Positions 12,991 to 24,239 of a DNA stretch of 64,000 bases are shown here, piece after piece (the first letter of the stretch is position 1; each line of letters opens with the position of its first letter). A program made the translations under genes and the position numbers. Source of the DNA: Odontocerum albicorne (taxonomy: Eukaryota; Arthropoda; Insecta; Trichoptera; Odontoceridae); the NCBI GenBank assembly GCA_949825065.1, contig OX463842.1:29636672-29700671 (forward strand), read 5' to 3'. The notes under the pieces were generated by a model. That model saw only the letters and a list, made by a program, of their open reading frames with translations, did not search any database and had not been told where the DNA came from.

Positions 12991-13103
12991 CTTATTGATT
13001 GTTTATCTTTATTATATAACCTATTGATTGTTTATCTTTATTATATAACTTATTGATTGTTTATCTTTATTATATCACTTATTGATTGTTTATCTTTAGT
13101 TCA
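12991..13103 (+). repeat. 29-bp tandem repeat, about 3.8 copies
   Basis: The core ATTGATTGTTTATCTTTA recurs at 12994, 13023, 13052 and 13081, an exact 29-bp period with almost identical units. Confidence 0.9.
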
Positions 13104-13104
13104 G

Positions 13105-14400
13105 TGAATTTCATCATAAAATATAATTTTTTTATTCATTACAAGGTTAAGTAAAACTTCTTGTGAAAGTTATTTCAAAAACCGTTCCTAAGATTTAACT
13201 ATAAATATATCCAGTATAGTGGGCAGTGGCTTTGTTTAACGTGGGCGTACTTAAACCGCTCGTGGAGTAAATTTAATACGTGTTCAAACCAAAATATGTC
13301 GATTCGTTTCCGATACAAGGAAGATAAAGTATTATTTATGGGTCCAGGAGTGTGTTCTGGGCCTTTTTATCTAGTAAAAATAGATTTGGATAAAAAATAA
13401 TAAACACATGGGAGACTGCCGCCATCTGCCTGAGATATTACTAATTGATTTTAAAATGTTTCTTCAATAGGTCGATACTGTGTGGTCGGAAGTTACGAAT
13501 ATTTTAAGTTTAATGATGACAAACAATTTGTAATATTTTAAATATACCTATTTCTAAAGTTATAGGTTCACGCAAACGCCCAGTTCTTATGAATTTATAA
13601 TTGAACATACGCAATTGGAGAATTAATTTTTAATTGTTGACTGCCCAATGTTTAACATTTTCACGTTTGATTGTATACACTTGGATATTTAAATACCTTT
13701 CATTGTTGTTGTTCGTTTAAATAGTAACAAACCACAATGATTTAAAATTCACGATACATTTTTTTGGAGAATCAAGATTCTCAAACAGTTAAAATGTAAT
13801 AATGGGGTATTTGTAACCTATATAATAATAGTTTTTAATGCATAGCAAATATAAAATGGCATGACCTTGTCTCGAATATCGAACTTCTTCATTTTTTTTT
13901 CTTTAAAAAATCATTTTTAATGGCATATTAAACCCAAGCTCACTCTAAACGAGATTGACTGATGGCATTGTGACATCATGATACTCCTCAACTCATTCAT
14001 TTAGCGGTGAACAGTAGAGTATTCGTCGTAAAGACGTTTTGTTTAGACGTTTTGCTTCTGATGTATTCGATACATTTATCGGTCGATAGAAAACACTGAT
14101 CTCAATATTTTTGTATGGCTCTAGTTGGGATTTTTCTCGGAGTGTCGGTCCAACTTGCGGACACCTTACTCCTTCATCGAATAAATGAAACGGACTTGTG
14201 AAATTTGAAGGTTATTTGGGTGGTGGTGTGAAAAAGTATGTTATAAGAGAGGAAAGGATAGAATTCGGTACATATATTAAGGTAATAAATACATATAGGT
14301 TACATATTAATATACTTATATTTTTGTATGTCACAGGTGTTGATAAATATGAATAAAGAAGAGAAAGGATAGAGATGTATACATATATAAATATAGATAT
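13105..14400. other. AT-rich intergenic DNA
   Basis: No gene is seen. Part of the stretch near 14250-14400 may be 3' untranslated sequence of the Jockey-type element to the right, because no poly(A) boundary was found. A run of 12 G lies near 14420. Confidence 0.4.
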
Positions 14401-14498
14401 AATAATATATTACGAAGATGGGGGGGGGGGGTGAACACTGTGGCTTTTAAAATAAATATTTTTAGATAGATAAATATGGGGCTAAAATAAAATACGTA

Positions 14499-17213
14499 TT
14501 ATGTATGCGCTCTAGGCATAATTCGGCGCCTACCGTTGCGAATAGGGGGTCGAGGGGTGGAACGAAGAATCTGCTTCGGCCTGGGGTGGATGATATTTGC
14601 GTTCGCGTCGTAGTCCGACAGTGAACTGATTAGGGGGTTCGGGTGGCTCGGGAGAGAACTGTAGAACCTCTCGGCCAGAGAGATCGCGTATTCTCGGATG
14701 GTGGGGAGATCTAAATCTTCGTGAAGCCGTTTGTTACTGACAAAGTACGGCGCATCCATAATGATGCGCGTAGCTTTGTTTTGCAACACCTGGAGTTTGC
14801 GCATGTGGGTTTCGGCCGCGTGGCCCCACACCGGGATGGCGTATGTCATCTGAGGACGTATGATGGCCTTGTACAAGTTTAACTTGATACGTGGGGACAT
14901 CCTACTGTGTCTGCCCAGGAGTGGTGTTAGGGCTTTCAGAGTGCCGTACGCCCTCCCGGTTATGATGGTGGTGTGCTTTTTCCAGGACAGCTTCGCGTCG
15001 AGAGTGACGCCGAGGTATTTCACCTCGTCGCACCACGGAACGCTCTGGCCGAAAAGTTTGAGTGGGCGGATGAAGTTGAGACGTCTTCTAGAAAAACGGA
15101 CTGCTGCGCTCTTGGAAGGGTTTATCTTGACCTTCCAGTTTTTACACCAGCGCTCTAATCTTGGGAGGAATCGCAAGAGTGTCTCGAACTCGAGAGAAAA
15201 GCCGTATCGTCCGCGTATTGAGCCGTCATAGATCGGCGGTTCTGGAGAGAGGGCATATCGCTGGTGTATATATTGTAGAGGGTGGGAGAGAGGAGGGCTC
15301 CTTGCGGAACCCCCGCTTGTATGGGGCGGTGAGAGGAATTTACGCCACTCACCTTGACGGAAAAGGTACGGTCGCTTAAAAATGAAGCTATGATCTGCAC
15401 GAGGCGGAGAGAGATTCCGGCCTTGTGCAGTTTGAAGAGCAGTTCGTTGTGCCAGACCGTGTCGAAGGCTTTCGCCACGTCCAGCGACAGGAGAGTTGTT
15501 TGGTGTTTTCTGTTGTAACCAGTCACTATATGTTCTACGACGCGAAGATGTTGATGAGAGGTCGAGTGTCGCGGTTGAAAACCGTGTTGCGTATCTGGAA
15601 TTATGTTAAGCGAGGTTATCTCGCTTGTTAGGCGATCGAGGATAAGTCGTTCGAGCACTTTACCTAGGGTAGGCAGTAAGCTGATCGGGCGGTGATTTTC
15701 GGGGATCGTGAGTTTTTACCCGGTTTCGGAATCATTTGAGAGCTGTAGGGAAAAATCTATGCCTGTAGCAGGCATTAAAGATTGCTGAAATGGCGCAGAC
15801 GGCTTTGTTTGGGAGTTTCTTCAGGGTGAAATTATTTATTGAATCTGGACCGGGAGCTCTCTTATTATGGAGGTCGTGAATAATTTTATGGACTTCTTTC
15901 GGGGTGAAGAAATCCGAAGTCGGCGGAGGTCGTGAGGCGAAATTTTTTTTGACCGTTTTGTCAACTGAGGCGGAGTGCGACGGGTTGACGAGGTCTGAGT
16001 TTGGGGTAAAAGTGAGGGCGAGCGAGCCCGCAAAGATTTCGGCGCGATCTCGCGCCGAGAAAACCGTGCCGTTCGGGCCCTGCAGAGGGGAGGGCCGTTG
16101 AGGGGTTTTACGGAGAGAACGAGTCAGCTTCCACTTTTTGTGTTCCTCGACTTCGAGTGATTCGATAAATTCGCTCCAGCGATCGTCACGATGGCGCTGT
16201 AGGTCGAACTTGATCTGTTTCACCGGACGATTGTACAATGTTTTGTACGTGGGGTTGGCGGTGTTCTGCCATAGCTTCCTGATCTTGTTCTTCTCCGCGA
16301 TTTTTATTTTAATATCGACGGGGAGCGGGGGATCCGGCTTTTGAGGAGGTCTCAATTTTGAGGCTGACTCGAGGGCCGATTTGATGTTGTCGGTGAGATA
16401 ACTCACCGCTACATCGATGGCCTCGGAGTCAGGAAGAGAGGTCGGCACTCTGATGTTAGATTCGAGAGTGGCCGCGAAATCATCCCAGGAGGTGATATGC
16501 CTCCTGAAGGGGAACGGATCCGGAAGGGGGTTGTTATCCGTGAGAGTTAATAAAACCGGGTAGTGATCGGACTGCAACTGCTCTAGCACTAGCAAGTCGC
16601 TGTTGAACGGGATGTCGTTTTTGATGATGATGTCTAAGACGTCTGCAGAGTCGTTATCTCTTTGGGAGTATCTAGTCGGAGTGGCGGGGGCGTCCACAAG
16701 GTAATTTTTTCGGGAGGAGATCTTGGCTAGCGTGCGGCCGTGAGTGTTTTTGACTCGGCTGTGCCAGAGCGGATGTTTGGCATTGAGATCTCCCGCTACT
16801 ATAGTGGGAAGATTGTCCGCGAAAAGTGAGTCCAAATCTGACTCGAGAAATGGTAATGTCGGTCGGAGATACACGGACACGAGCTTGAGAGGACCGTGGT
16901 TGAGGGTTTGAACCACAACGCTGGTGCTCTCCATGTTGTCCGTGGGGGGAGATGCGGAAAGGCAGTGATCGAGACTCGCCTTTATTATGATAGCTGTGCC
17001 GCCTCCTCTGCCTGTGAGGCGGTCATTACGGTAAACATAATAATTACGAAGTGAGTATCGGTGACTGGGTTTTAAGAAGGATTCGTTTATCATCATCACA
17101 TCTAGGTTGTGCTCGACGATGAAGTCCTCGATTTCTTGTTTGTTGGTTTTGCAAGTGCCGTTTGCATTCCAGAACGCGACGGTTAGATGGCAGGGTCTGC
17201 TGACTCTAGCCAT
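14499..17213 (-). pseudogene. Jockey-type ORF2 (EN-RT), frameshifted
   Basis: The intact protein would nick target DNA and reverse transcribe the element RNA. The N-terminal apurinic-like endonuclease is nearly complete from 17213 to about 16500. Visible catalytic motifs are FWNANG, NESF, AGDLNAKHPLWHS and SDHYPV. The reverse transcriptase begins near 15900 (NKRAPGPDSINN). A frame break near 15735 separates this from RPISLL-PTLGKVLERL, and the segment 15155-15660 carries HGFQPRHST, the first catalytic Asp in LDVAKAFDTVW, GVPQGALLSP and the YADDT active site. A further shift near 15170 leads to the C-terminal domain (LERWCKNWKVKINPSK, KYLGVTLD, VWGHAA) that stops at 14499. The likely start, ATG at 17213, overlaps the ORF1 stop. 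At least two frameshifts make this a pseudogene. Confidence 0.85.
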
Positions 17214-17925
17214 TGTGAGGCACACACATTGCGAGTGCGTTGAAGACTTCGCGGGCCATATTCATGGCCTCGTCGAGGTTCCTCAATACCGCGGATATGT
17301 CGGCCTGCGATGGATAGCGCAGATTAGGGGGTGTTACTTGGGGGGGGGCGGTTGGGCGGAGAGCTGGGGGCGGGCATTTTTCGTAATGCTCGCGTATGAG
17401 ATCGCGGGGGACGCGACATTCAACACTGGTTTCGCTAGAGGAGGGGACCTCCTGGGGGCTTCTCTGGCTGGGGGGGCGCGAAGGAGAAAGCTTGATTGGC
17501 ATTTCTGCTAAGAGGGTGTGAGGAACAGCCTCTGAAGTTGGCCGGGTTGTCGCCGCCACAGTTGGCGCATCTCGCGGGAGAGTCGTCCGGCTTTTTGCAG
17601 TCGGACGTTCTGTGGTTGCGTGCGCATTTAACGCACACGGGAGGGGCGTGACAGCTGCCAGCGCTGTGGAAAAGTTTTTGGCAGCGGTGACACTGTCCTG
17701 AGGATGTATTTTTTCGCAACTCCCCAACGGAGATCTTCATGTCAAAGATGCTGTGGAGGTCGTTGTAAATTCGGCGTCCTTCAGGGGATTTGGTGAGTTT
17801 CACGATCACCAATGGCAGGTCTTTCCTCCTCCGGTCCTTCATCCTGAAGACGTTCAGGACCGGGTAGTCGAGAGATTTCAGTTCGGCGATAATCTCCTCG
17901 ACTCCGAAGGAGGTGTGGACGCCGT
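17206..17925 (-). pseudogene. Jockey-type ORF1 gag, truncated and frameshifted
   Basis: This is the RNA-binding gag-like protein of the same element. It opens at the truncated 5' end with a region resembling the Jockey gag fold (FGVEEIIAELKSLDYPVLNV then LPLVIVKLTKS). Three zinc knuckles follow: CHRCQKLFHSAGSC, CVKCARNHRTSDC and CANCGGDNPANFRGC. The third lacks its histidine (normally NHPAN, here DNPAN). A frameshift between about 17560 and 17435 is needed to reach the proline-rich C-terminal part, which ends at TAG 17206-17208. The N-terminus is missing, replaced at about 17925 by RTE-like DNA. Confidence 0.8.
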
Positions 17926-18345
17926 TTTGTATGGCGTAGAATCTTGGACCTTGGGAAAATCGGAAAGACGACGGATCGATGCCTTGGAAATGTGGTGTTG
18001 GCGCAAAATGCTCCGCATACCATGGACAGCCATGATAACAAATGTATCCATCTTCAAATAAAGGATCTCCTCTCGCCATTGTGTATGCAACGTGTGCTGC
18101 AGTATTTTGGTCACATCATGAGAAAAAAGCCGAATAGTCTGGAGAAACATGTGGTTTTCGGAAGCGTCGAAGTAACGAGATCTCGAGGAAGACCAGATGG
18201 AGTGATGTGATGAGGACTACGACGGAATCTTCAATATCGGATGCTCTTCGATCAGCCCAACATAGATCCAGATGGAAGGAGACCATTGAAAGTGGCATCG
18301 ACGGCTGTCACCATCTTCATGAGGAACAGGGTGACGGAGGAGGAG
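17926..18345 (+). pseudogene. RTE-like LINE C-terminal fragment
   Basis: Plus-strand pieces read VLYGVESWTLGKS, RRRIDALEMWCWRKMLRIPW, then after a frameshift LQYFGHIMRKKPNSLEKHVV, TRSRGRPD, and after another DALRSAQHRSRWKETIE. This order is the C-terminal region after the reverse transcriptase in RTE/BovB-like and related LINEs. Only about 420 bp survive. The 5' truncation point coincides with the broken 5' end of the Jockey-type element on the opposite strand. The RTE assignment is tentative; a related clade is possible. Confidence 0.7.
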
Positions 18346-18399
18346 ATCTATTCAAAATTACACCAACAATGGAGGATGCGAGGCCGAGGTGAAAAGAAA

Positions 18400-20060
18400 A
18401 AACTGAAATAGCAAAAAAACGGTATCAAAGCTGGAAAAGAGATAGAAGATTTTTTTTGAAATGTATTTAAAATAAGCTTGAAAATCAGTTGAGAACGACG
18501 GTCCACTCGACTGACAAAGTTATCTGACAAAATCAAGACCTTGTTGAGAGAGGTTGGAATGAATATAATTAGCGGTATGTTGGGTTAGTTCATAATGACA
18601 TGATTAACACTTCCCTTACTGTGCTAAATAATCCCGCCAGCCCCGTTGCTGGACTCTAAGTGTACAGTAAAAAATGTATGTTTTAAATTAAAATTATGCA
18701 AAATCTGCTAGGTTATTTTTGTAATTAGCTATAAAAATCATTTTATTATATATTTAAACGTCGAATAATATAAAATAAGTGCAAGAAATTATAAAATAAG
18801 AGCTGACACAGAGAGACGACATTTATATAGGAATTTCGTTTGTACAGTGACAATTATGGTGCGCACAGATATCATTATCCCCACTCTATCTGCGTATGCG
18901 TAATAGGTGTTTCCAACCGTTTATTTTTTTTTTTCATAAAATAATACTTTAAATGTAGCGTGTATTTTTTTAGCAATAAAAAAAAATCGAATTAAGACAA
19001 TAAATAACATATTACCAAAACATAAAAAGAATATATAAATTAAAAACTATTATACTATAAAAACAAACACAAAATTCAAATCAATTAAATATGCAATTTG
19101 GAAAATATAAACACTACAACAAATTTGAAAATAGGACAAACCTATAATCAAAGTTTAATCCTGTGGAGAAAGTTATCGCAATTGGGGCACGAAATAGCTT
19201 TTGTTTATATTCTACGAGTATGCACTAAACACACAGGTGTTTGACAAACATTGCAGAATAACCTGGTTCTTTTTCTCGATCAAATTCCTTTTCTCGACAA
19301 AATCTTTTGATTCTGATATATTGCCTCTCGCCTCAAATCCCAAATCGCTATCGATATTTCCCGCCATCTCAATTATTTTTTTTTTGAAAATGAAATAATA
19401 AAGAAAAATGTAACAAATATACATTTATCATAAAAAGAGTAACGGTACAATAGAACATATCAGATAAAAAATAACAATAGAAAAAACATACCAGATAAAA
19501 AATAGAAAAAAAAATCAGGATTATAAAACTGGTGATGAATCCCTGGAACGGATGTAAAATATGAACTGTCAAAAATGAATGAGTCATGCGCACCTTTTTG
19601 GCACACTTCGAAAAATTGTCGATCTAATATAAAATATTCATTTCTGTAGATATTTATAAATATTTTTATTTCGTAATTACATCATTCAAATCATAGAGGT
19701 TTTGATGAGGAATACATAAAGTATGAAGACCCTGCAATCAGTATATTTAGAGAAATTAAATAAAATATAAGTCCTCTTCACTCGCGTCCTATCACCGTAT
19801 GGCAAGTGTTAAAACCTGAGTACTCGCTGAATTCCTTGTTTTGTTGGTTTATTCTGCGTTAGTATTTTAATTTTTGTCTTTCTTTTGGTGATGCTTTGAA
19901 ATGTATAGTGATATATATTTTTTCGTTAAAGCCATAATTGTAAACATACGAGTATAAACAATCGCAATGAAAAGGAAACAGTGGAAGCATATAATGAGAG
20001 AAACTGTACGTGCCGCTGCAATATGATGGGAATACTCTAGTGCAGTAATCGGGGCATCTA
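18400..20060. other. AT-rich intergenic DNA
   Basis: No gene is recognisable. TACGAGTA octamers lie at 19213 and 19947. The final few hundred bases may include more of the decayed LINE that becomes recognisable at 20066. Confidence 0.45.
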
Positions 20061-20065
20061 CTTGA

Positions 20066-20670
20066 TGAAACCTTGGCATTACGCTCAACAGTAAATATCA
20101 TATCAAGAGTATGCGTTTATCTGATAGTAAAGTTCTGGGATTTGTGAAAAGAGTCTGGTGACGGAGAATGGTGGCGCTGTTATGAGATCTCTGTACAATT
20201 CACTGGTTCGGAGTAGATAAGAATGCAGTTCAATCATTTTAAATCTGAGAGGAAACTACAATTCTCTAAATGTTGAGCTAATTCAATATATATTTCTGCA
20301 ACACCTTTGTTGCAAAGAGTATGGATTTATCCATGGCTGTATACCACGTTTTTAATTGGTACCCTTGGATATTACTCCTTAAGCGTAAGAAGTGATTTAT
20401 GTACATGTTTATACATACAAATTGCTAACGGGAAAGACCAACCCTTTTTTGATTCACAGCCCTTTGTTTAATGTACCGGACAATTATTTACGTCATCGTG
20501 AATTAAGATTGCTTTCGATACCGTACTCAAGAACTGAGGTCTTATGTGCGTCCCAACTCGCACTGAATGGAATTTCTGATATCGATATTTTCAACACTTC
20601 GGTCGATATAAAATTATACTCCTTAATTAACTTTGTTGGTATAACTGAGTCACTTTACAAGGAGGCATAA
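20066..20670 (+). pseudogene. LINE RT C-terminus that runs into a satellite
   Basis: Translated in pieces, this reads LGITLNSKYHIKSMRL and KVLGFVKRVW, then SLYNSLVRSR after a shift, and finally an open frame 20392-20670 ending DIDIFNTSVDIKLYSLINF and a TAA. The order parallels the LINE at 55036-56220 (DLGVTFD, LLGFVMRIS, NLYNYLIRTKLEY, NDTVDIFSV). It is therefore the last part of a related non-LTR polymerase. The last 15 codons, from 20625, are also the first part of satellite monomer 1. Frameshifts and stops make it non-functional. Confidence 0.65.
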
Positions 20671-21416
20671 ATAATATCGTTCCTGTTGTAATTGGGTTAA
20701 ACCATATCAAATGAAATAAAAATAATTAACTTTGTAGGTATAACTGAGTCACTTTACAGGGAGGCGTGAATAAGATTGTTCCTGTTGTAATTGGGTTAAA
20801 CCATATCAAATGAAATAAAAGTAATTAACTTTGTAGGTATAACTGAGTCACTTTACAGGGAGGCATGAATAAGATGGTTCCTGTTGTAATTGGGTTAAAC
20901 CATATCAAATGAAATAAAAATAATTAACTTTGTAGGTATAACTGAGTCACTTTACAGGAAGGCATGAATAATATTGTTCCTGTTGTAATTGTGCTAAACC
21001 ATATCAAATGAAATAAAAATAATTAACTTTGTAGGTATAACTGAGTCACTTTACAGGGAGGCATGAATAATATTGTTCCTGTTGTAATTGTGTTAAACCA
21101 TATCAAATGAAATAAAAATAATTAACTTTGGAGGTATAACTGAGTCACGTTACAGGGAGGCATGAATAATATTGTTCCTGTTGTAATTGTGTTAAACCAT
21201 ATCAAATGAAATAAAAATAATTAACTTTGTAGGTATAACTGAGTCATTTGACAAGGAGGTATGAATAAGATGGTTCCTGTTGTAATTGGGTTAAACCATA
21301 CCAAATGAAATAAAAATAATTAACTTTGTAGGTATAACTGAGTCACGTTACAGGGAGGCATGAATAATATTGTTCCTGTTGTAATTGTGTTAAACCATAT
21401 CAAATGAAATAAAAAT

Positions 21417-23594
21417 AATTAACTTTGTAGGTATAACTGAGTCACTTTGCAAGGAGGCATGAATAAGATGGTTCCTGTTGTAATTGGGTTAAACAATATC
21501 AAATGAAATAAAAATAATTAACTTTGTAGGTATAACTGAGTCACGTTACAGGGAGGCATGAATAATATTGTTCCTGTTGTAATTGTGTTAAACCATATCA
21601 AATGAAATAAAAATAATTAACTTTGTAGTTATAACTGAGTCACGTTACAGGGAGGCATGAATAATATTGTTCCTGTTGTAATTGTGTTAAACCATATCAA
21701 ATGAAATAAAAATAATTAACTTTGTAGGTATAACTGAGTCACTTTACAAGGAGGCATGAATAAGATGGTTCCTGTTGTAATTGGGTTAAACCATATCAAA
21801 TGAAATAAAAATAATTAACTTTGTAGGTATAACTGAGTCACGTTACAGGGAGGCATGAATAATATTGTTCCTGTTGTAATTGTGTTAAACCATATCAAAT
21901 GAAATAAAAATAATTAACTTTGTAGTTATAACTGAGTCACGTTACAGGGAGGCATGAATAATATTGTTCCTGTTGTAATTGTGTTAAACCATATCAAATG
22001 AAATAAAAATAATTAACTTTGTAGGTATAACTGAGTCACTTTACAAGGAGGCATGAATAAGATGGTTCCTGTTGTAATTGGGTTAAACCATATCAAATGA
22101 AATAAAAATAATTAACTTTGTAGGTATAACTGAGTCACTTTACAAGGATGCATGAATAAGATGGTTCCTGTTGTAATTGGGTTAAACCATATCAAATGAA
22201 ATAAAAATAATTAACTTTGTAGGTATAACTGAGTCACGTTACAGGGAGGCATGAATAATATTGTTCCTGTTGTAATTGTGTTAAACCATATCAAATGAAA
22301 TAAAAATAATTAACTTTGTAGGTATAACTGAGTCACTTTACAAGGAGGCATGAATAAGATGGTTCCTGTTGTAATTGGGTTAAACCATATCAAATGAAAT
22401 AAAAATAATTAACTTTGTAGGTATAACTGAGTCACGTTACAGGGAGGCATGAATAATATTGTTCCTGTTGTAATTGTGTTAAACCATATCAAATGAAATA
22501 AAAATAATTAACTTTGTAGGTATAACTGAGTCACTTTGCAAGGAGGCATGAATAAGATGGTTCCTGTTGTAATTGGGTTAAACAATATCAAATGAAATAA
22601 AAATAATTAACTTTGTAGGTATAACTGAGTCACGTTACAGGGAGGCATGAATAATATTGTTCCTGTTGTAATTGTGTTAAACCATATCAAATGAAATAAA
22701 AATAATTAACTTTGTAGTTATAACTGAGTCACGTTACAGGGAGGCATGAATAATATTGTTCCTGTTGTAATTGTGTTAAACCATATCAAATGAAATAAAA
22801 ATAATTAACTTTGTAGGTATAACTGAGTCACTTTACAAGGAGGCATGAATAAGATGGTTCCTGTTGTAATTGGGTTAAACCATATCAAATGAAATAAAAA
22901 TAATTAACTTTGTAGGTATAACTGAGTCACGTTACAGGGAGGCATGAATAATATTGTTCCTGTTGTAATTGTGTTAAACCATATCAAATGAAATAAAAAT
23001 AATTAACTTTGTAGTTATAACTGAGTCACGTTACAGGGAGGCATGAATAATATTGTTCCTGTTGTAATTGTGTTAAACCATATCAAATGAAATAAAAATA
23101 ATTAACTTTGTAGGTATAACTGAGTCACTTTACAAGGAGGCATGAATAAGATGGTTCCTGTTGTAATTGGGTTAAACCATATCAAATGAAATAAAAATAA
23201 TTAACTTTGTAGGTATAACTGAGTCACTTTACAAGGAGGCATGAATAAGATGGTTCCTGTTGTAATTGGGTTAAACCATATCAAATGAAATAAAAATAAT
23301 TAACTTTGTAGGTATAACTGAGTCACGTTACAGGGAGGCATGAATAATATTGTTCCTGTTGTAATTGTGTTAAACCATATCAAATGAAATAAAAATAATT
23401 AACTTTGTAGGTATAACTGAGTCACTTTACAAGGAGGCATGAATAAGATGGTTCCTGTTGTAATTGGGTTAAACCATATCAAATGAAATAAAAATAATTA
23501 ACTTTGTAGGTATAACTGAGTCACGTTACAGGGAGGCATGAATAATATTGTTCCTGTTGTAATTGTGTTAAACCATATCAAATGAAATAAAAAT
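21417..23594 (+). repeat. 11-monomer higher-order duplication (2 x 1089 bp)
   Basis: Monomers 9-19 (21417-22505) and 20-30 (22506-23594) show the same sequence of variants in the same order. Each block opens with a monomer carrying TTTGCAAGG and AAACAATATC and has TAGTTATAAC variants at its third and sixth positions. I noticed one difference: GGATGC at about 22147 against GGAGGC in the second block. Confidence 0.9.
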
Positions 23595-23659
23595 AATTAA
23601 CTTTGTAGGTATAACTGAGTCACTTTCCAGGGAGGCATGAATAATATTGTTCCTGTTGT

Positions 23660-23718
23660 CATGATGCTATCTACTCGTATATTAAGACTTAATAATTTTT
23701 TTTCTTGTGTATCGATGT
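23660..23718. other. 59-bp insertion in terminal satellite monomer
   Basis: This interrupts monomer 31 and is bounded by TGT at 23657-23659 and 23716-23718. It contains TACTCGTA at 23672 and a T-rich stretch. Its origin is unknown. Confidence 0.8.
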
Positions 23719-23847
23719 AATTGGGTTAAAACTTATCAAATGAAATAAAAATAATAAAATTATTTTTTTATCCAACTTTTTAACTAGTTTTTTTTTTGTA
23801 TTTGTTTCATTGTTTTACATATGTAATTTTATATTTATATTTTATAT

Positions 23848-24226
23848 CAGGGATGGCCAACAGGGCGATCGCGATTGGCCGGTCGATCGCGAAGTAACTT
23901 TCGGTCGATCACGGCCGATTTCGTAACTTACAATATGGTGTGCGATGTTGCCAAATCTCATTACGCGCATGCACTTGTCGATGCAATTAATAATTCGTAT
24001 TTAATATGTAGATATGTCTACTTCAAATAAATGTTATTTAATATATGTAACATATATGTATAAGTTTTCTTTTCCTTAATATTTTTTTACCGAAGTTTAT
24101 TCCGCTCATACTTTTTAACATGTCTGTTATGTGTCAATGTGTTAAATTTCGCGAATTTGATAGGTAGATCGCAACCACTTTTTACGTAAAAGTCGATCGC
24201 GACAACAAACAAGTTGTCCACCCCTG
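23848..24226. mobile_element. Non-autonomous hAT element (MITE), 379 bp
   Basis: The ends are CAGGGATGGCCAAC and, inverted at the right, CAGGGGTGGACAAC, matching at 12 of 14 positions. Flanking octamers TTTTATAT (23840-23847) and CTTTATAT (24227-24234) match at 7 of 8, the 8-bp target duplication expected for hAT. Subterminal GATCGCGA-type motifs recur near both ends (for example GCGATCGCGA at 23866 and GTCGATCGCGAC at 24192-24203). No transposase is encoded, so movement would need a hAT transposase supplied in trans. Confidence 0.85.
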
Positions 24227-24239
24227 CTTTATATGATAT

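Larger units (their letters stand above)
14430..17925 (-). mobile_element. Jockey-clade LINE, 5' truncated and decayed
   Basis: This non-LTR retrotransposon is read on the minus strand and is clearly richer in G+C than its surroundings. ORF1 (gag-like, zinc knuckles) occupies 17206-17925 and ORF2 (endonuclease plus reverse transcriptase) 14499-17213. The order, the three-knuckle gag and the EN-RT sequence match the Jockey clade. The 5' end is lost at about 17925, where RTE-like sequence on the other strand begins. At least four frame disruptions make it inactive. The 3' boundary is not defined because no poly(A) tract is evident; the stop codon of ORF2 is at 14499. Confidence 0.85.
20625..23752 (+). 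repeat. 99-bp satellite array, 31 monomers
   Basis: The start AATTAACTTTGTAGG recurs at 20625, 20724, 20823 and so on to 23595 with no deviation from a 99-bp step, giving 31 monomers. Two main monomer types alternate: one with CACGTTACAGGG, AATATTG and GTAATTGTG, the other with CACTTTACAAGG, AAGATGG and GTAATTGGG. The first few monomers are more variable. The last is interrupted by a 59-bp insertion (23660-23718); without it the monomer is again exactly 99 bp. The first 45 bp of the monomer keep the coding phase of a LINE C-terminus (INFVGITESLYREA then stop). Confidence 0.97.

Noticed and set aside
14419..14431. The G run as a functional G-quadruplex or element terminus
   Set aside because: It is a single homopolymer without spaced G-tracts, and no element boundary could be tied to it.
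20625..23752. A CRISPR-like array
   Set aside because: The units are head-to-tail 99-bp monomers with no distinct spacers, and the context is eukaryotic. It is a satellite.
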